A DNA stretch of 64,000 nucleotides from Allolobophora icterica (lineage: Eukaryota > Annelida > Clitellata > Crassiclitellata > Lumbricidae), in assembly GCA_963556255.1 (NCBI GenBank), contig OY744615.1, forward strand, positions 46,927,148-46,991,147, given 5' to 3'. Under the pieces are notes generated by a model. That model made no database searches, was not told the DNA's origin, and saw only the letters and a program-made list of their open reading frames with translations. Below, piece after piece: positions 33,722-45,545 of this stretch (its first letter is position 1; each line of letters starts with the position of its first letter). A program made the position numbers and the translations under genes.

Positions 33722-34236
33722 TTTCTTCTTCTTCCTTGGTTCTTTGCCCTTAGGCAGGTTCATATGTCCATTGTCCAACGGCGCCATTCCTCTCGATGTT
33801 GAGCTTCCGCTTTCATCTGTCTGTGGCCGTCCCTCTTTATTATCCAGTCTAGGAACATCGTTCTTGGCCTTCCTCGCGTCTTTTTCCCTTCCCTTCTACC
33901 TTCTATGATATTTCTCAGCAGAGAATCCCCTCTCATTATATGACCAATCCATCTTTGGCGCTCTCTGATTGTCCTCATCATGGATCTTTCCTCTCCCACC
34001 ATTTGCAGTACTTCTTCATTTGTCTTGTGCTCTGTCCAGCTGATTCTCTCCATTCTACGCCATATCCACATTTCGAAGGCTTCTATCCTTTTGATGTCCT
34101 CCCCGCTTATAGTCCACGTTTCAGATCCGTATAAGACCACACTCCATACCAGTGTCTTAACCATTCGCCTCGTCAGGTTCCTATTTAATTTTCCTCTCAA
34201 GAGCTCCTTTGCTTTATAGAATGCGTCTTTTCCCAT
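33722..34236 (-). pseudogene. RTE-type LINE reverse-transcriptase tail
   Basis: A 158-residue minus-strand frame contains LVWSVVLYGSETWT, IEAFEMWIWRRMERISWTEH and RQRWIGHIMRG, the conserved end of RTE-type reverse transcriptases. The element ends in a GAAGAAGAAGAAA tail at about 33722. Endonuclease and catalytic RT parts are absent: a 5'-truncated insertion. Confidence 0.7.
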
Positions 34237-34740
34237 GGCTATTTTTCCCCATGGCTATTTTTTCCCATGGCTATAAAAAAGGCTCTATTTAGACACCCTT
34301 AAATCGATTGAATTCAGCGTTATATGTACCCGAATTTCGTTCAATCGCTACGTACAGTACCAATTTGTTTGAAATTCGAATCTATCTAAGCCGACTCCGA
34401 GTCCTGAAGTGTTCAAGTCCGAGTCCTATAGTACTAAAGATCGAGTCCAAGACCGAGCCCAAGTCCACCCACATCAAAATACACAGAAAAAACAACAGAA
34501 CTATTTATGCAGAAAGAATTGTCAAAGTAATTCACCCTAATTACACATTAAAACACTAAACTAAATAAAATTTTTTATCGATAATCTGGCACGATCATGA
34601 AGAAAAAAATTCTTCCACTGCTTCAGCATGAGCACTCGTGGAGGGAACAGCTAAAACAGCTAAAACTGTAAATTATGTGCTGTCGTGGCAAATCACTTCT
34701 TCGCTCCTTCTTTACGCCGGAAAGAGCGATACGAGACAAG
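34237..34740. other. Intergenic with GAGTCC-like words
   Basis: Around 34390-34470 words such as GAGTCC and AAGTCC recur, as in R3. Nothing else is recognised. Confidence 0.4.
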
Positions 34741-34744
34741 TTTC

Positions 34745-35290
34745 TTTTAGTTCGAAACGATAAATGAATAACTCCACAGTTTAACATTATAATTGAAGAT
34801 ATTACATGTAGGCCTATTTAGAAATCGACAAGCCCTAGTAGGCCCTATTCGGTCGACCGTACTCTTCAATGTGATGCCCTTTACGGTGTCCGCCTCTATA
34901 AAAAAATGTACCCGTCCAGATCGATTCTAGTGCTTTATGCCCCAATCATACTCTTCTTCACTTCATTCGTTTCTATTGTCTGCTGGTAGACACTGGTTAG
35001 CGCCGGAATAGTTCCAGCTGTTCTGGTTGATGCCTATAGCGACGGTCGGCCGGGTATTCACGTCAGTTCTCGCATCCCACTGGGTGGTCTTGGCGGTGAC
35101 TTGGCAATACAGTTGCCTGTTCTGCCCAGAATTTGTCACTCGAAATCCCAGTCAGCGAGTCAAATTCGAGTCCAGGAGCTTCGAGTCCAAGTCCGATTCG
35201 TGACAGTCCAAGTGTAAGTCCGAATCCAAGTCCGCAGAAAATCGGTCTCGAGTCCGACGCGAGTCATTGGCCGTATTCGAATACTACATC
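34745..35290 (+). repeat. Interspersed repeat R3 (copy 2)
   Basis: Matches 15086-15600 through its whole length with scattered substitutions and small indels. Confidence 0.75.
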
Positions 35291-35439
35291 ACTGCTCTGT
35301 GGGTGCCAATTACGATCCGGATGAGGCATGCGGTTGTAACCGTAATCGTATTTACGACAATTTCTATTTTCTATAGCATCGTCAGTAGAAAGCTACTTCT
35401 AGGATGCTTGACAATGTCAACGTTCGGCGCAAATTTTAA

Positions 35440-35535
35440 AATTGATCTAATTACGACTGCCATCGGTTGATGCCTTGTGCACTAGTCACTACACAGTAAC
35501 ACAGCGGCGCTGTAGAAGCTACTAATTACACAGCC
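35440..35535 (+). repeat. R1 fragment
   Basis: GCCATCGGTTGATGCCTTGTG...GGCGCTGTAGAAGCTACTAAT, matching 1797-1870. Confidence 0.6.
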
Positions 35536-35899
35536 TGAATAGAATATATGTATATCATGCATACGTTAAAATATTGATGTCATCTCCCATTAATCTTTGG
35601 AGGATAGAGGAGGAGTTCTGGGGCTCTTTATCTTTTGACGGGCTTTATTTAGCCTATCCATTATTTCCGCAACGTCGACCATAGCTTTTGTTACTGGTCA
35701 TAATTATGTCATCCCCCGTTTATGGTAAAGAGACCGTGCGCATTGGGAGTGGTGGGGATGGGGCTGTGGGGTGGTTATCCGATGGTACCTGTACGGTGTA
35801 GGAATAGATCTTTACGTGAAACTGTTTTATTTTATGGGACAATTACTCCAAGAGCTTATCAATTATCCTTATGACGGCGCAAATTATCCTCAACTCTTT

Positions 35900-36002
<103 letters not shown>

Positions 36003-36025
36003 AAACACAAACAGACACACACAGA

Positions 36026-36328
36026 TATGGGCATCCGCAGGAGAGGACAAGGGGGCATTTGCCCCCTGGATATTGCAAATATTAAAAAAAATTAAATCTT
36101 TTGATTATTATGATTAATAATTATTACAACAGTCCCAACACGATTTTCAATGCGAAAAACACAATTACTTCGGTAAAGTCCTTGACTCCTTGACCATTAT
36201 TTATTTTTAAAATTGTCACGTGTTCTGCGTTCATGAATAGCTATGCAACAACGTCATTTTTCTCCCCCCCCAAAAATGTTGCCCCTAAAAATTTGGCCCC
36301 CCTACAAAAATTAATGCGGACGCCCAAA
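36026..36328. mobile_element. Probable MITE in an ACAG/ACAC tract
   Basis: TGGGCATCCGCA at the left is matched by TGCGGACGCCCA at the right, with G-rich then C-rich subterminal runs. ACACACAGA occurs on both sides, but the flank is low in complexity, so the duplication is uncertain. Confidence 0.5.
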
Positions 36329-36329
36329 C

Positions 36330-36880
36330 ACACAGACAGTCACGGACAGATACAGACCGACAAACACACAGACAAATACAGAAGAGGACCGACATAAATG
36401 TATGCTTGTATGTATGTGCGTGTGTCTGTCTGTGTGTATGTGAGAATGTACATACGTCGCGTTTACCTTCGTGTATGTTTGTGTATGTCTAAATGTATGT
36501 ATGCGTATGTTTGAATGGTTGTTTGCGTGTTCTTGTAATTGTATACGCTAGACCGATGTACATGTATGTACGCTTGCCTACGCATGTGTGTGTTTGCGTG
36601 TATGCGTAAAAGTATTTGTGTTTGCCTCTCTATATATGTATGGGCGAATGTACGTATATGTTTGCGTATGTGTAGATGTATGTGTGTGTAGACGTGAATG
36701 TATGACATGTGTTTCTGTGATGAATATTCAGGCTTTTGTGATGACGGGTTCTTGCAATAAATCATCCTTCTCCCAACCTGATCGTGCTCTCATCTTACTC
36801 CTGATTAGGTCATCGTCTTCTGGCGATCTAGGCCTACGATAGCTGTAGGCCTCTCTCAAAGACACGTAGGCGTATAGTCT
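36330..36880. other. GT-rich low-complexity DNA
   Basis: Many TGTATG/GTGTGT words; no gene is recognised. Confidence 0.5.
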
Positions 36881-36884
36881 GCCT

Positions 36885-36967
36885 CTATCTACGTCTGTCT
36901 GTCTGCGTCTCTGTCTCTATGACGTATACACTCTCTCTCGCTCTTTCTCGTTCTTTCTCGTTCTCTC

Positions 36968-37032
<65 letters not shown>

Positions 37033-37180
37033 GTCTCTCTGTCTCTCTCTGTCTCACTCTCTGTCTCTCTCTCTGTGTGCCTCTCTCTGTCTGTCTCTCT
37101 CTGTGTCTCTCTCCGTGCCTCTCTCACTCTCTATGGGGCTCTGTCTTCTCCCTGTGTCTGTGTGTGTCTCTCTCTCTGCC
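36885..37180. repeat. (CT)n and CTGT-rich microsatellite
   Basis: A pure CT run near 36970-37025 with degenerate CTCTGT units on both sides. Confidence 0.9.
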
Positions 37181-37394
37181 ATACGACTCACCTGCACGGC
37201 ACTCAGCCTCTCCTCACCTGTCACGTATTTTATCTCGGAGACGAAGGAAAACGCTTTAATTGGTTTTTCAGGTGCACTCGAAGTCATAGAGTCATTTATT
37301 TAGCGCTTATATTTCAGGCACGAGTCGATAGCAATCGCGCGTTAAGGGCTTGCCGCCCAAAGTCCCTCAGCAGCGACCTCTCTCAATGGACAGA

Positions 37395-37810
37395 TAAATT
37401 AATGACTTCTAGAGCGCCGTTATGAAATCAATTATCAATGTAATGACTTCTCCAGCGCCGTTAATGTAATGTAATGACTCCTATAGCGCCGTTTAATGCA
37501 ATGTAATGACTCCTATAGCGCATTTATAGTTAATGTAATGCCTTCTGTAGCGCCGTTATAAGTCAATGTAATGACTTCTATTGCCCGTTATATGTAATGT
37601 AATGACATATAGCGCATTTACAGTTAATGTAATGACTTCTATAGCGCCGTAATACAGTCAATGTGACTTCTATTGCGCCGTTATATGTATTGACATATAG
37701 CACCTTTATAGTTAATGTAATGACTTCAATAGTGCCGATATAAAGTTAATGTAATGACTTATATTGCGCCGTGATATTTGATGTATTGACTGATATAGCG
37801 CCCTTTCGTT
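37395..37810 (+). repeat. 13-unit tandem array of a retroposon tail
   Basis: About 13 units of about 33 bp, consensus TAATGTAATGACTTCTATAG followed by CGCCGTTATA. The AGCGCC core equals the 3' tail of many LINE/SINE fragments in this window, so the tail itself has been amplified. Confidence 0.8.
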
Positions 37811-37917
37811 ATCGTATCAGTCGATGATCGCTTCGGTTAAAATCAAACATCGTATTGCGTATGTATACATTTCTGTAGGTATGTGTCAATGTAGACTATA
37901 TGCATGTAGTCTGGACG

Positions 37918-37918
<1 letters not shown>

Positions 37919-37996
<78 letters not shown>

Positions 37997-38005
37997 TATA
38001 TATAT
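37919..38005. repeat. (TA)n microsatellite
   Basis: Two TA runs separated by CACACA. Confidence 0.9.
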
Positions 38006-38108
38006 GACAGACCTATGTATATATATTCATTCACGTATATATACATATTACCTCCATATATTAATACTTGCAAGCTATTCATTTACTTCCATCTATATAC
38101 ATCTCACG

Positions 38109-38247
38109 CATAGGCGTAGACTCGGGGGGGGGGGAGCCGGGGCAAGTGCCCCCAATAATTGAGATGGACTGTACATTTAATGCAACAAGTGTAGAATAAA
38201 TCACCAAATCACCCCCCCCCCCTATTTTAGACAAGTTTACGCCAGTG
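38109..38247. mobile_element. 139-bp hAT-type MITE with G/C runs
   Basis: Ends CATAGGCGTAGAC and GTTTACGCCAGTG, with an exact 8-bp duplication ATCTCACG (38101-38108, 38248-38255). Subterminal runs of about 12 G on the left and about 11 C on the right can pair in a hairpin. Confidence 0.75.
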
Positions 38248-38255
38248 ATCTCACG

Positions 38256-40970
38256 ACAAACGTTTGATGAATTGATGAGTTTTTTTCAGGAAGTGGCGCT
38301 TTATAAATGTCAAATTACAATAACAGTTAAAAAACTGATTAGCTGAAAATTAGTTTTCCATACAAACGACAGAAACGTTCGCATATAATTCAGACGTGCT
38401 CGTTGACATTTTTTGAATAGTATATTAATTAATATAATATATAAAACTTAGACTGCGATAGAAATCTCCTTGCAGTTAATTTCGTTGAGCAAAATGGAAA
38501 CATAAAAACGACATGCAACCAAAAAGAACCAATTTAGCGTCCAAAATACAGAATTATTCTTTAAAAATTACATATATGCCTGTATTTCAGTCATTTGGAA
38601 ACTGTTCTACATATAATAATACAACATCCCATCGAACATTTACTTATTTTTGAGAATTTCAAATCACATTAATAAGCGCAACGTCATTAAGCCTGGATCG
38701 GAGTATTATAATAAACAATAAAAAATTAGACGCAGACAGGTTTTAATGTTTTAAAGAATTTTAGAAGTGAAATGAATTGGTGAAATGCAAAAAAATGGCA
38801 TATTTCGACTTAATTTGCATATTTAGCCACGCGCTCTGTAATCAAATCCTGTTATTGCTCTTGGTGTTATATTTTATCACAGTATATTACAGTCATTATT
38901 ACAACATTAATTAATATTTTACTATATATTCATCATTGGATTTAACAGGTGAATCAAAGTAAACTCGTACGTCATATTTGAATTTAGATGCCTCTAACTT
39001 ACATCACAGAACAAAATCTTTACCATAATAGCGCTAAACAAACCTTGACTCGCATGATTACATATCAATAATACTCTATGTTTTCTAATTCAATACCAAA
39101 GATTTTGTTCAAACACCTATAATGTTAATTCTGACAAAATATTATCAGCAAATTCAGTTTATTTAAAAAAATTGCATACGAATTTTCTTTATAAAGCTTT
39201 CACACGTTAAGTATACACAACACCTTCAAATCACGTCTTTTTACAGAGTATTTCAGCGATATAAACGATAAATACCAAAATCGTCTCTACGGAGGCGGAG
39301 CTAACTCGATCAGCGAATCACAGCACAAGAAATAAGGTTACGACTTAACAAACTGGGTCATGTCACTCATTTCATAAACAACAGCGTCGGCAAAACATAA
39401 AGTTAAACAAAATCGTCACGCATCCTGCGGGAATTAAACTCCCAATCACCCAAGTAAATGCTACTCTGAAATCGACAACCTACTACTGAGAAATGTTGAG
39501 TATGTTAAAATGGCGGTAGAAAACAACAAAATACGAAACTCCGGTTGGACCCTTAAATCAGCTGTTCTGTCAAAAGAGCGGAGACAGTCCCGTAATGCAC
39601 TTTGAAAGCACTTGTCTTTTTGGAATGGCACATTGCTTACTCCTTACTGTACACCTGCACACCTGAATGTACGTCGAAATGTACACATCAAGTACATCCT
39701 GCACAGTCGTACACCTGAAATGTTCCAAAAGATCACATACAGTTGAGTCGCTCCAGCACAAAAGCAATAAAATACATTCGAAATGTTCCAAAACACTGTA
39801 TACAGTTTGAGCGGTTCTGGCACAATGAATAGTCGACGACACGCACTTTATACAGGTTAAATATGTTCCGGCACATTTGGTGCTTTCAAAATCTAAACGG
39901 ACATTTATATAGCCCTATTTTAAGGCAATTCCTCAGCAGCATTTGCAACAGAACATTAATCCACCGTGTAACAAACAGGTTTACAGTTCAATTAACATCT
40001 AATTAACTAATTAATTAGCCTCTGATTTGTTTCTGCTTTACGGACGGCGCTATAAAAATGTCCAATTACAATTTGCATAATTTACTTAAAAGTTACCCTA
40101 TTGTTTCAGCAGCGCTTAACTCAAACACTCCTGCAATATGTTTCGCTATCTAAGCAGGCAGAATTTATCCATCGCAAGTCGAAAACCACTAATCCTCACA
40201 AGTAACTGATGCATTCCAATTATGGTAAGTTCCCTCAGGAACAAAAAATTACTCTAGGAGCTGTTATTATTATTACATTACATTTTTACACAGAGCCCAA
40301 AGTATCTGCAATCTGGCAGGATGAGAGTGCAATTACTATAATGATTATTATTATTTAAAAAATATAACATACACTCACATAAATGATTATTATTACAATT
40401 ATTGTTGTTCTCAGGTATCTATAATCCATTGGGATTTAAATATCCGGATTGAACAATTACTTCTGAGATGGCTAATCCTCATCAAGATTTCATAGGATAA
40501 AAGGTTATTATTATTATTATTAAAAAATGTATAACATATACAAATTCACACTGAAATATAAAAGAGATTCAATAAAAATAGCGCCATAGCAGGGTGGAGA
40601 CTGCAGAAAACAGCGCTGTACACAAGTTCAAAAAATTTATTAGGATACTGTGTAGGATACTTTAAAACAAGAGGTGGAACTAGTGGAAGGCTTGGAAATG
40701 TTGGACTCGGGGTTCAAGGGAATCCAGTCATCGACGAGAGACAACAGCTAATCCACAACTTCCACTTTCCTTCACAGTTCATAAAAATGTAGAGATTCGA
40801 TAAAATCCTAGACGGAGACAGTTCCTGGAAAACGTGAAATTGCAAAGCAGATATCGCGAAATATCAGACCAACTTTCTTGCACAACGCCTGGACCACAGT
40901 CGGAATGTACATCAACACAATTACATCCTTGCTCAACATTAACCATTCTGTTTCTTCCTCGTTAAGGGGC
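38256..40970. other. AT-rich intergenic DNA
   Basis: LINE-tail-like pieces lie near 38288 (GGCGCTTTATAAATG), 40050 (GGCGCTATAAAAATGTCC) and 40575. GTACACCTG and TGTTCC words repeat loosely at 39640-39860. No gene is supported. Confidence 0.4.
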
Positions 40971-40975
40971 CGTCC

Positions 40976-41400
40976 ACATATTACGTACGCAATGAGGGGG
41001 GGTCGGATTTTGGCGATTTTGCGTACGGGTGCGAACGGGGGGCGGGGAAGGGGGTGGCAAAAGTGTACGTACGCAAAATAAATTTCTAATTATGACGTCC
41101 ACATTAGCCTATTTATAACTCTGTATTGTCCTATAGTCGTTCGATGGCATTTTATTACATTATATAAAAGCCATGTGCAGTTATTCTGTGCTGTGAACGA
41201 GATACCTATAATTTGTCTATATTGGCCCTCACTCATCCTTCAATCTGGACTAAAGTGCAGACAGTAGAGGCACTTTCTGCAGCTGGTCTTCGGGGGGGGG
41301 GTGTGAACGTACACAGGGGGGGGTGTGGAAGAAAGTACGCTTGCGAACAGGGGGGTCCAATTTTCCCGGATTTTTGCGTACGTAATATATGGATGGCCCC
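40976..41400. mobile_element. PIF/Harbinger-like MITE, 425 bp
   Basis: GGGGCCGTCCACATATTACG at the left is matched inverted by GGGGCCATCCATATATTACG, and TACGCAA follows in both. TAA flanks both ends (40973-40975, 41401-41403), a TWA-type 3-bp duplication. The interior has long G runs. No transposase is present. Confidence 0.65.
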
Positions 41401-41404
41401 TAAC

Positions 41405-41870
41405 CCTTCATGAACCTTTCTTTCTGAAATACAAATGCAGAGTTTAAGAAAGTTGAACTCCCTGCTCCACAGATTTGTCTCGTAAAACATCTGACCTGAG
41501 CATCCCCATTTATAGTCCACCTGCATCTGAGGTCCACCTGAGGACAGGTTACTTAGCAACAGAACATATGATACAGCTTACCTAGGACAGAACATGATGA
41601 CAGGTTACCTAGCAACTAAACATATGACTATAGGTTACCTAGCAACAGAACATATGAGGACAGGTTACCTAGCAACAAAACATATGACTATAGGTTACCT
41701 AGCAACAGAACATACGACAACAGGTTACCTAGCCATAGAACATATGACGACAGGTTACCTAGCAACAGTCATATGACGACACGTTGCCTAGCAACAGAAC
41801 AAGATTTTTAATATAATCGCAATCACGTAATTGATGTGGAGCATATCTCATGAGCCTTAATCATTGGTCC
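41405..41870. repeat. Partial tandem duplicate of the 43.0-43.7 kb exon and minisatellite block
   Basis: On the minus strand, GTGGACTATAAA...GGGGATGCTCAGGTCAGA after GATGCAG (exon-like start at 41520) resembles the start at 43158. The 28-bp minisatellite (41536-41808, unit containing GGTTACCTAGCAACAGAACA) and the following ACAAGATT...AATCACGTAAT block also match 43160-43670. Confidence 0.65.
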
Positions 41871-42002
41871 TGTATAAAAGTTCTTTTGGATTACACAAAC
41901 TATAACCGTTCAATAAGATTAAAGAATACATTTCATGTCTGGGAAAGACAAATAATAGGTTTAATAATAAAGTGTATTCTTTAAAAAGGCAAATAAAATA
42001 TT

Positions 42003-42300
42003 TTACAAAGGTAACCAAAGAAAGGTAACCGAATCAAAGGTAACCAAATGAATGGTAACCAAATCACAGGTAACCGAATCAATGGTAATCAACTCAAAGA
42101 TAACTAAATCAAACTCAGATAAAAATATTTTACAAAGGTAACCTAAGAAAAGTAACCAAATCAAGGTAACTCAATCAAAGGTAACCCAATCAGAGGTAAC
42201 TAAATCAAACTCAGATAAAAATAGTTTACAAAGGTAACTAAATCAAAGGTAACTAAATCAAACATATAAAAATATATGACAAAGGTAACTAAATCAAAAA
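42003..42300. repeat. AGGTAACCAAATC minisatellite
   Basis: Degenerate 16-17 bp units with the core AAAGGTAACCAAATC. Confidence 0.8.
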
Positions 42301-43002
42301 CTGAGATAACAAATTTCCAAACATAATTTCATCAAAGTCATATCACACCAAAACTTTACAAAAGCAACTAAATAAAACTAAATTTAAACAAAAACTCTTT
42401 AAATAGCTATAAAATCTAACTCAGATCAAACCAAAAATTTATACAGCTATTTAGTCAAACTCATCTCAAACCATAATTTAACAAATGCAATCAGGCTTAA
42501 AATCTTAAAATGTTTAACGGGGCAGAGATTCAACAAAGGTAAAGACAAAAATGTCCATATTTAAAAAACATAGCCAAAGATCGCAGACTGCGGGGAGGTA
42601 TGTAAGAGACACTACGCATTTAAAGCAAATAAAAGCTGACTTTTTTCTAACAATTCCAACACCAATTATTGTTGCAAAAATTGGAAATCATACCATCAAT
42701 TCCAATAAGACATTTACACAAAACCCCTTTGAGAGGAAATATTCTGAGACGCTCTCAACTCGGGCCACAGCAATGTTAACAGCACAAATATTTACTAAAA
42801 AATCAGTTATTGCTGAAAAATCAAACATCCTCTATTTAAGAAAACATGCTCAGCCGTAACACTCGTAAGGCACGTAAACCGTAAAACTGTTTACGGCCGG
42901 TTGTACGTTTTACGTACGTTGGCGATGAATTAAAAAAGAGACAACGTAGGGAAAACAGAAAAACATTTCTACAACAGAGATTCTTCTAGCGGAACGAACG
43001 AT

Positions 43003-43158
43003 CTAGAACAGCAGATCGGAGGACGTGGTCTGAGACCAAGTCGCATCCTCTTCCACCGATTCGTCACCGGCCTCGATGTGAGAGTTTGGCTCCGGATCTG
43101 GGCTAGGTGGCGCCATTTCTGCATCGTCTGACCTGTGCATCCCGAATTCGTAATCCAC
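43003..43158 (-). CDS. Candidate last coding exon of the taperin-like gene
   Basis: Read from GTGGATTAC after a GAGTGCAG acceptor, the frame gives 51 residues with a proline- and acid-rich tail ending SQTTSSDLLF and a stop. Phase 0 here does not fit the phase-1 donor at 44038. An internal acceptor after GACGATGCAG restores the same frame at phase 1 and keeps the last 35 or so residues, but lacks a pyrimidine tract. The vertebrate protein likewise ends in a short hydrophobic tail. Membership is plausible but unproven, and the SxYTPK-like block expected just before was not found. Confidence 0.4.
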   Translation of the reverse strand: MDYEFGMHRSDDAEMAPPSPDPEPNSHIEAGDESVEEDATWSQTTSSDLLF

Positions 43159-43159
43159 C

Positions 43160-43625
43160 TGCACTCGCGGTACATATGACGAAATGTTACCTAGCAACAG
43201 AACATATGATCACAAGGTTACCCAGCAATAGAGAACATATGACAGGTTACCTAGCAACAGAACATATGATCACAAGGTTACCTAGCAATAGCGAACACAT
43301 AAAAGGTTACCTAGCAACAGAACATATGATCACAAGGTTACCCAGCAAAAGATAACATATGACAGGTTACCTAGCAACAGAACATATGATCACAAGGTTA
43401 CCTAGCAATAGAAAACATATGACAGGTTACCTAGCAACAGAACATATGATCACAAGGTTACCTAGCAATAGAGAACACATGACAGGTTACCTAGCAACAG
43501 AACATATGATCACAAGGTTACCCAGCAAAAGATAACATATGACAGGTTACCTAGCAACAGAACATATGATCACAAGGTTACCTAGCAATAGAGAACACAT
43601 GACAGGTTACCTAGCAACAGAACAA
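43160..43625. repeat. Minisatellite, about 60-bp dimer units
   Basis: Alternating 28-32 bp half units share GGTTACCTAGCAACAGAACA and GATCACAAGGTTACC. It is homologous to 41536-41808. Confidence 0.9.
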
Positions 43626-44037
43626 GATTCTTAAGACAATCACAGTCACGTAATCAAGTTGAAGAACTGTTCACGAGGTTTATTGATTGACCCTTAACAA
43701 TAGTTTTTCAAACAGTTTTTCAAACTGTTTTAAAATACTTTTTCAAATAGTTTTGCAAACTATGAATGGGAATCAATTGGGTTGTACGTGTGCGTGTGTG
43801 TGTGTGTATGTGTGTGGGCCAACCACTGATGACTTCCAGTTTTCTATGTATTATTTTACTTACTTATTATATTTCTGCTCATAATGTCTGATTTTGTTTT
43901 CCTAATTACAATTACAATCGCAAAAATTACGATAACCCTTTCTTAGACCAAACCCCAATATGAAAAATATCCAGCACGCAAAGGGTAAAAGATGCAACAG
44001 ATTTCTATATGCATTACAAATCGAAAAGAGTGTTTAC
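43626..44037. other. Intron-like DNA between taperin-like exons
   Basis: TTTTTCAAA repeats near 43700-43760 and a GT run near 43785-43815. I looked for the missing C-terminal block in this stretch and did not see it. Confidence 0.5.
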
Positions 44038-44251
44038 CGCTGGCCGTAGGAGCAGGAGTCGACCACAAGAGGTGAGATCTGAGGTCGTTGGAGACGTCGT
44101 CATCATCGGCGTTGTCATTGGCGATGCTGTTCGGGGCGTTTTCGTCGATGTAGTCGCAGTCGCCTGGCTGAGCCTGAGTCGCAGCCATCAGACTCTGCTC
44201 CGACGGATACTCGTAAGTACTGAGAGCCGCGTCATCAAAGTTGATGCTCAA
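44038..44251 (-). CDS. TPRN-like: Taperin-like gene, second visible exon
   Basis: The acceptor TATTTGCAG precedes 214 bp in phase 0, starting LSINFDDAALSTYEYPSEQS. An acid-rich stretch with DNADDDD follows, then STPAPTASG before the donor GCG/GTAAAC, phase 1. In vertebrate taperin the same place reads KISF, then an EYPSESSL block, an acidic run and a split glycine codon (from memory), so sequence and splice phases agree. In taperin KISF is a docking site for protein phosphatase 1. Here the spliced sequence is K/LSINF, keeping I and F but with S at the basic position, so docking may be weaker. Confidence 0.75.
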
Positions 44252-44334
44252 CTGCAAATACAAACAACTTGTGACAGAGTCCGGATGACAATGAAGTTAG
44301 CATATCTATGTATATGTATACATGCATGCATATG

Positions 44335-44610
44335 AACATACAAAGTTATAAATATACATGCAAACATACATACACACTGTACATACATGCATACATACCT
44401 ACATACAAACATACAGATACATACACACATACATACAATCCATACACAGTACATACATACCTACACACAAACATATACATATAAATGCATATAATGTAAA
44501 TACATACATACATACATACATACGTACATACATACATACAAACATACATAGATACACACACATACATACCTATATGCGTGCATTCATGCATACATGCATG
44601 CACGTGTGGC
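44335..44610. repeat. (ACAT)n microsatellite
   Basis: Degenerate CATACATA units. Confidence 0.9.
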
Positions 44611-44654
44611 ACTGTGTATGTAAGTAAGCAAGAAGCCATTATTTGCATCTGACA

Positions 44655-45085
44655 AGTGACGTTAAGTTATGACGAAGGTATAGTACGATGAAGATAACAC
44701 GAAGGTAATATACACACACTGAAGGTAAAATAAGATGAAAGGTAAGATTAAGGTGAGGCACAGAAAAACCACACAATCTATGGTCAGATGAAGGTAATGC
44801 AAGACGATAATGTAAGATGAAGGTAAGGTTAGATGTATGTAAGTAATGCAAGATGAAGGTAACGTGAGATGACGGTAAGGTAAAATGAAGGTAACACAAA
44901 ATGGTAATGTAAGATGTAAGGTAATGCAAGATGAAGGTAAGACAAGTTGTAGGCAATGTAACATGAAGGTAACGTGAGAAGACTGTAAGGTTAAGGACTG
45001 CTAAGGTAAGAAGAAGGTAATGCAAGACGGTAATGTAAAATGAAGGTAAGGCAAGATGTAGGTAAGGGACAGTAAAACTGAGTTG
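44655..45085. repeat. GATGAAGGTAA minisatellite
   Basis: Units of roughly 14-25 bp with AAGATGAAGGTAATGCAAG cores. Confidence 0.8.
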
Positions 45086-45392
45086 AGAATGAGGTAAATT
45101 CTATTAGTCATGCTGTTATGTCATTCATCAGAGCACAAATAACTTGGCATAAAGACCTGTCAGCACACAATCCATACAAGAGGAAAACCATTAACCATGA
45201 AACTAATGTTTCTCTTCATTGTCGAAGCACATGCCCTCAGACCCGCTGCGATCAACCAGCAGTGATTCAGATTTTGCAGCATAGAAAGAAAATGCCGAGC
45301 TTAAAGAATAGCACACCTTTCACAGCAGTTTTTTACACCCTATTCTTTCGCACGGACCTCACTGTACACCTCCCAGACATGGTTACTGTGTA

Positions 45393-45545
45393 GGGACCTT
45401 GAGCAAACACAATTGCTCAGGGCCATCAATAGATGCTTTGTCATTAAAGATTGGTGCTTGAAAATAATAATAATCACTGTGTAGGGACCTTGAGCAAGTC
45501 CTTCACTCACAATTGTCCAGCACCATTGATTGATGTAGATTGTGA
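45393..45545 (-). repeat. SINE family A fragments, two in tandem
   Basis: GTGTAGGGACCTTGAGCAA occurs twice (45391, 45479), each followed by the CACAATTG block. Confidence 0.6.

Noticed and set aside
42969..43175. Alternative frame with WITNSGCTGQTMQKW in the candidate last taperin-like exon
   Set aside because: Its composition is unlike a coding exon, while the acidic frame ending DLLF fits a possible phase-1 acceptor and a stop.
43160..43625. Regularly spaced repeats that look like a CRISPR array
   Set aside because: The genome is eukaryotic, spacers are themselves repeated, and the block is a tandem minisatellite with a diverged duplicate at 41.5 kb.
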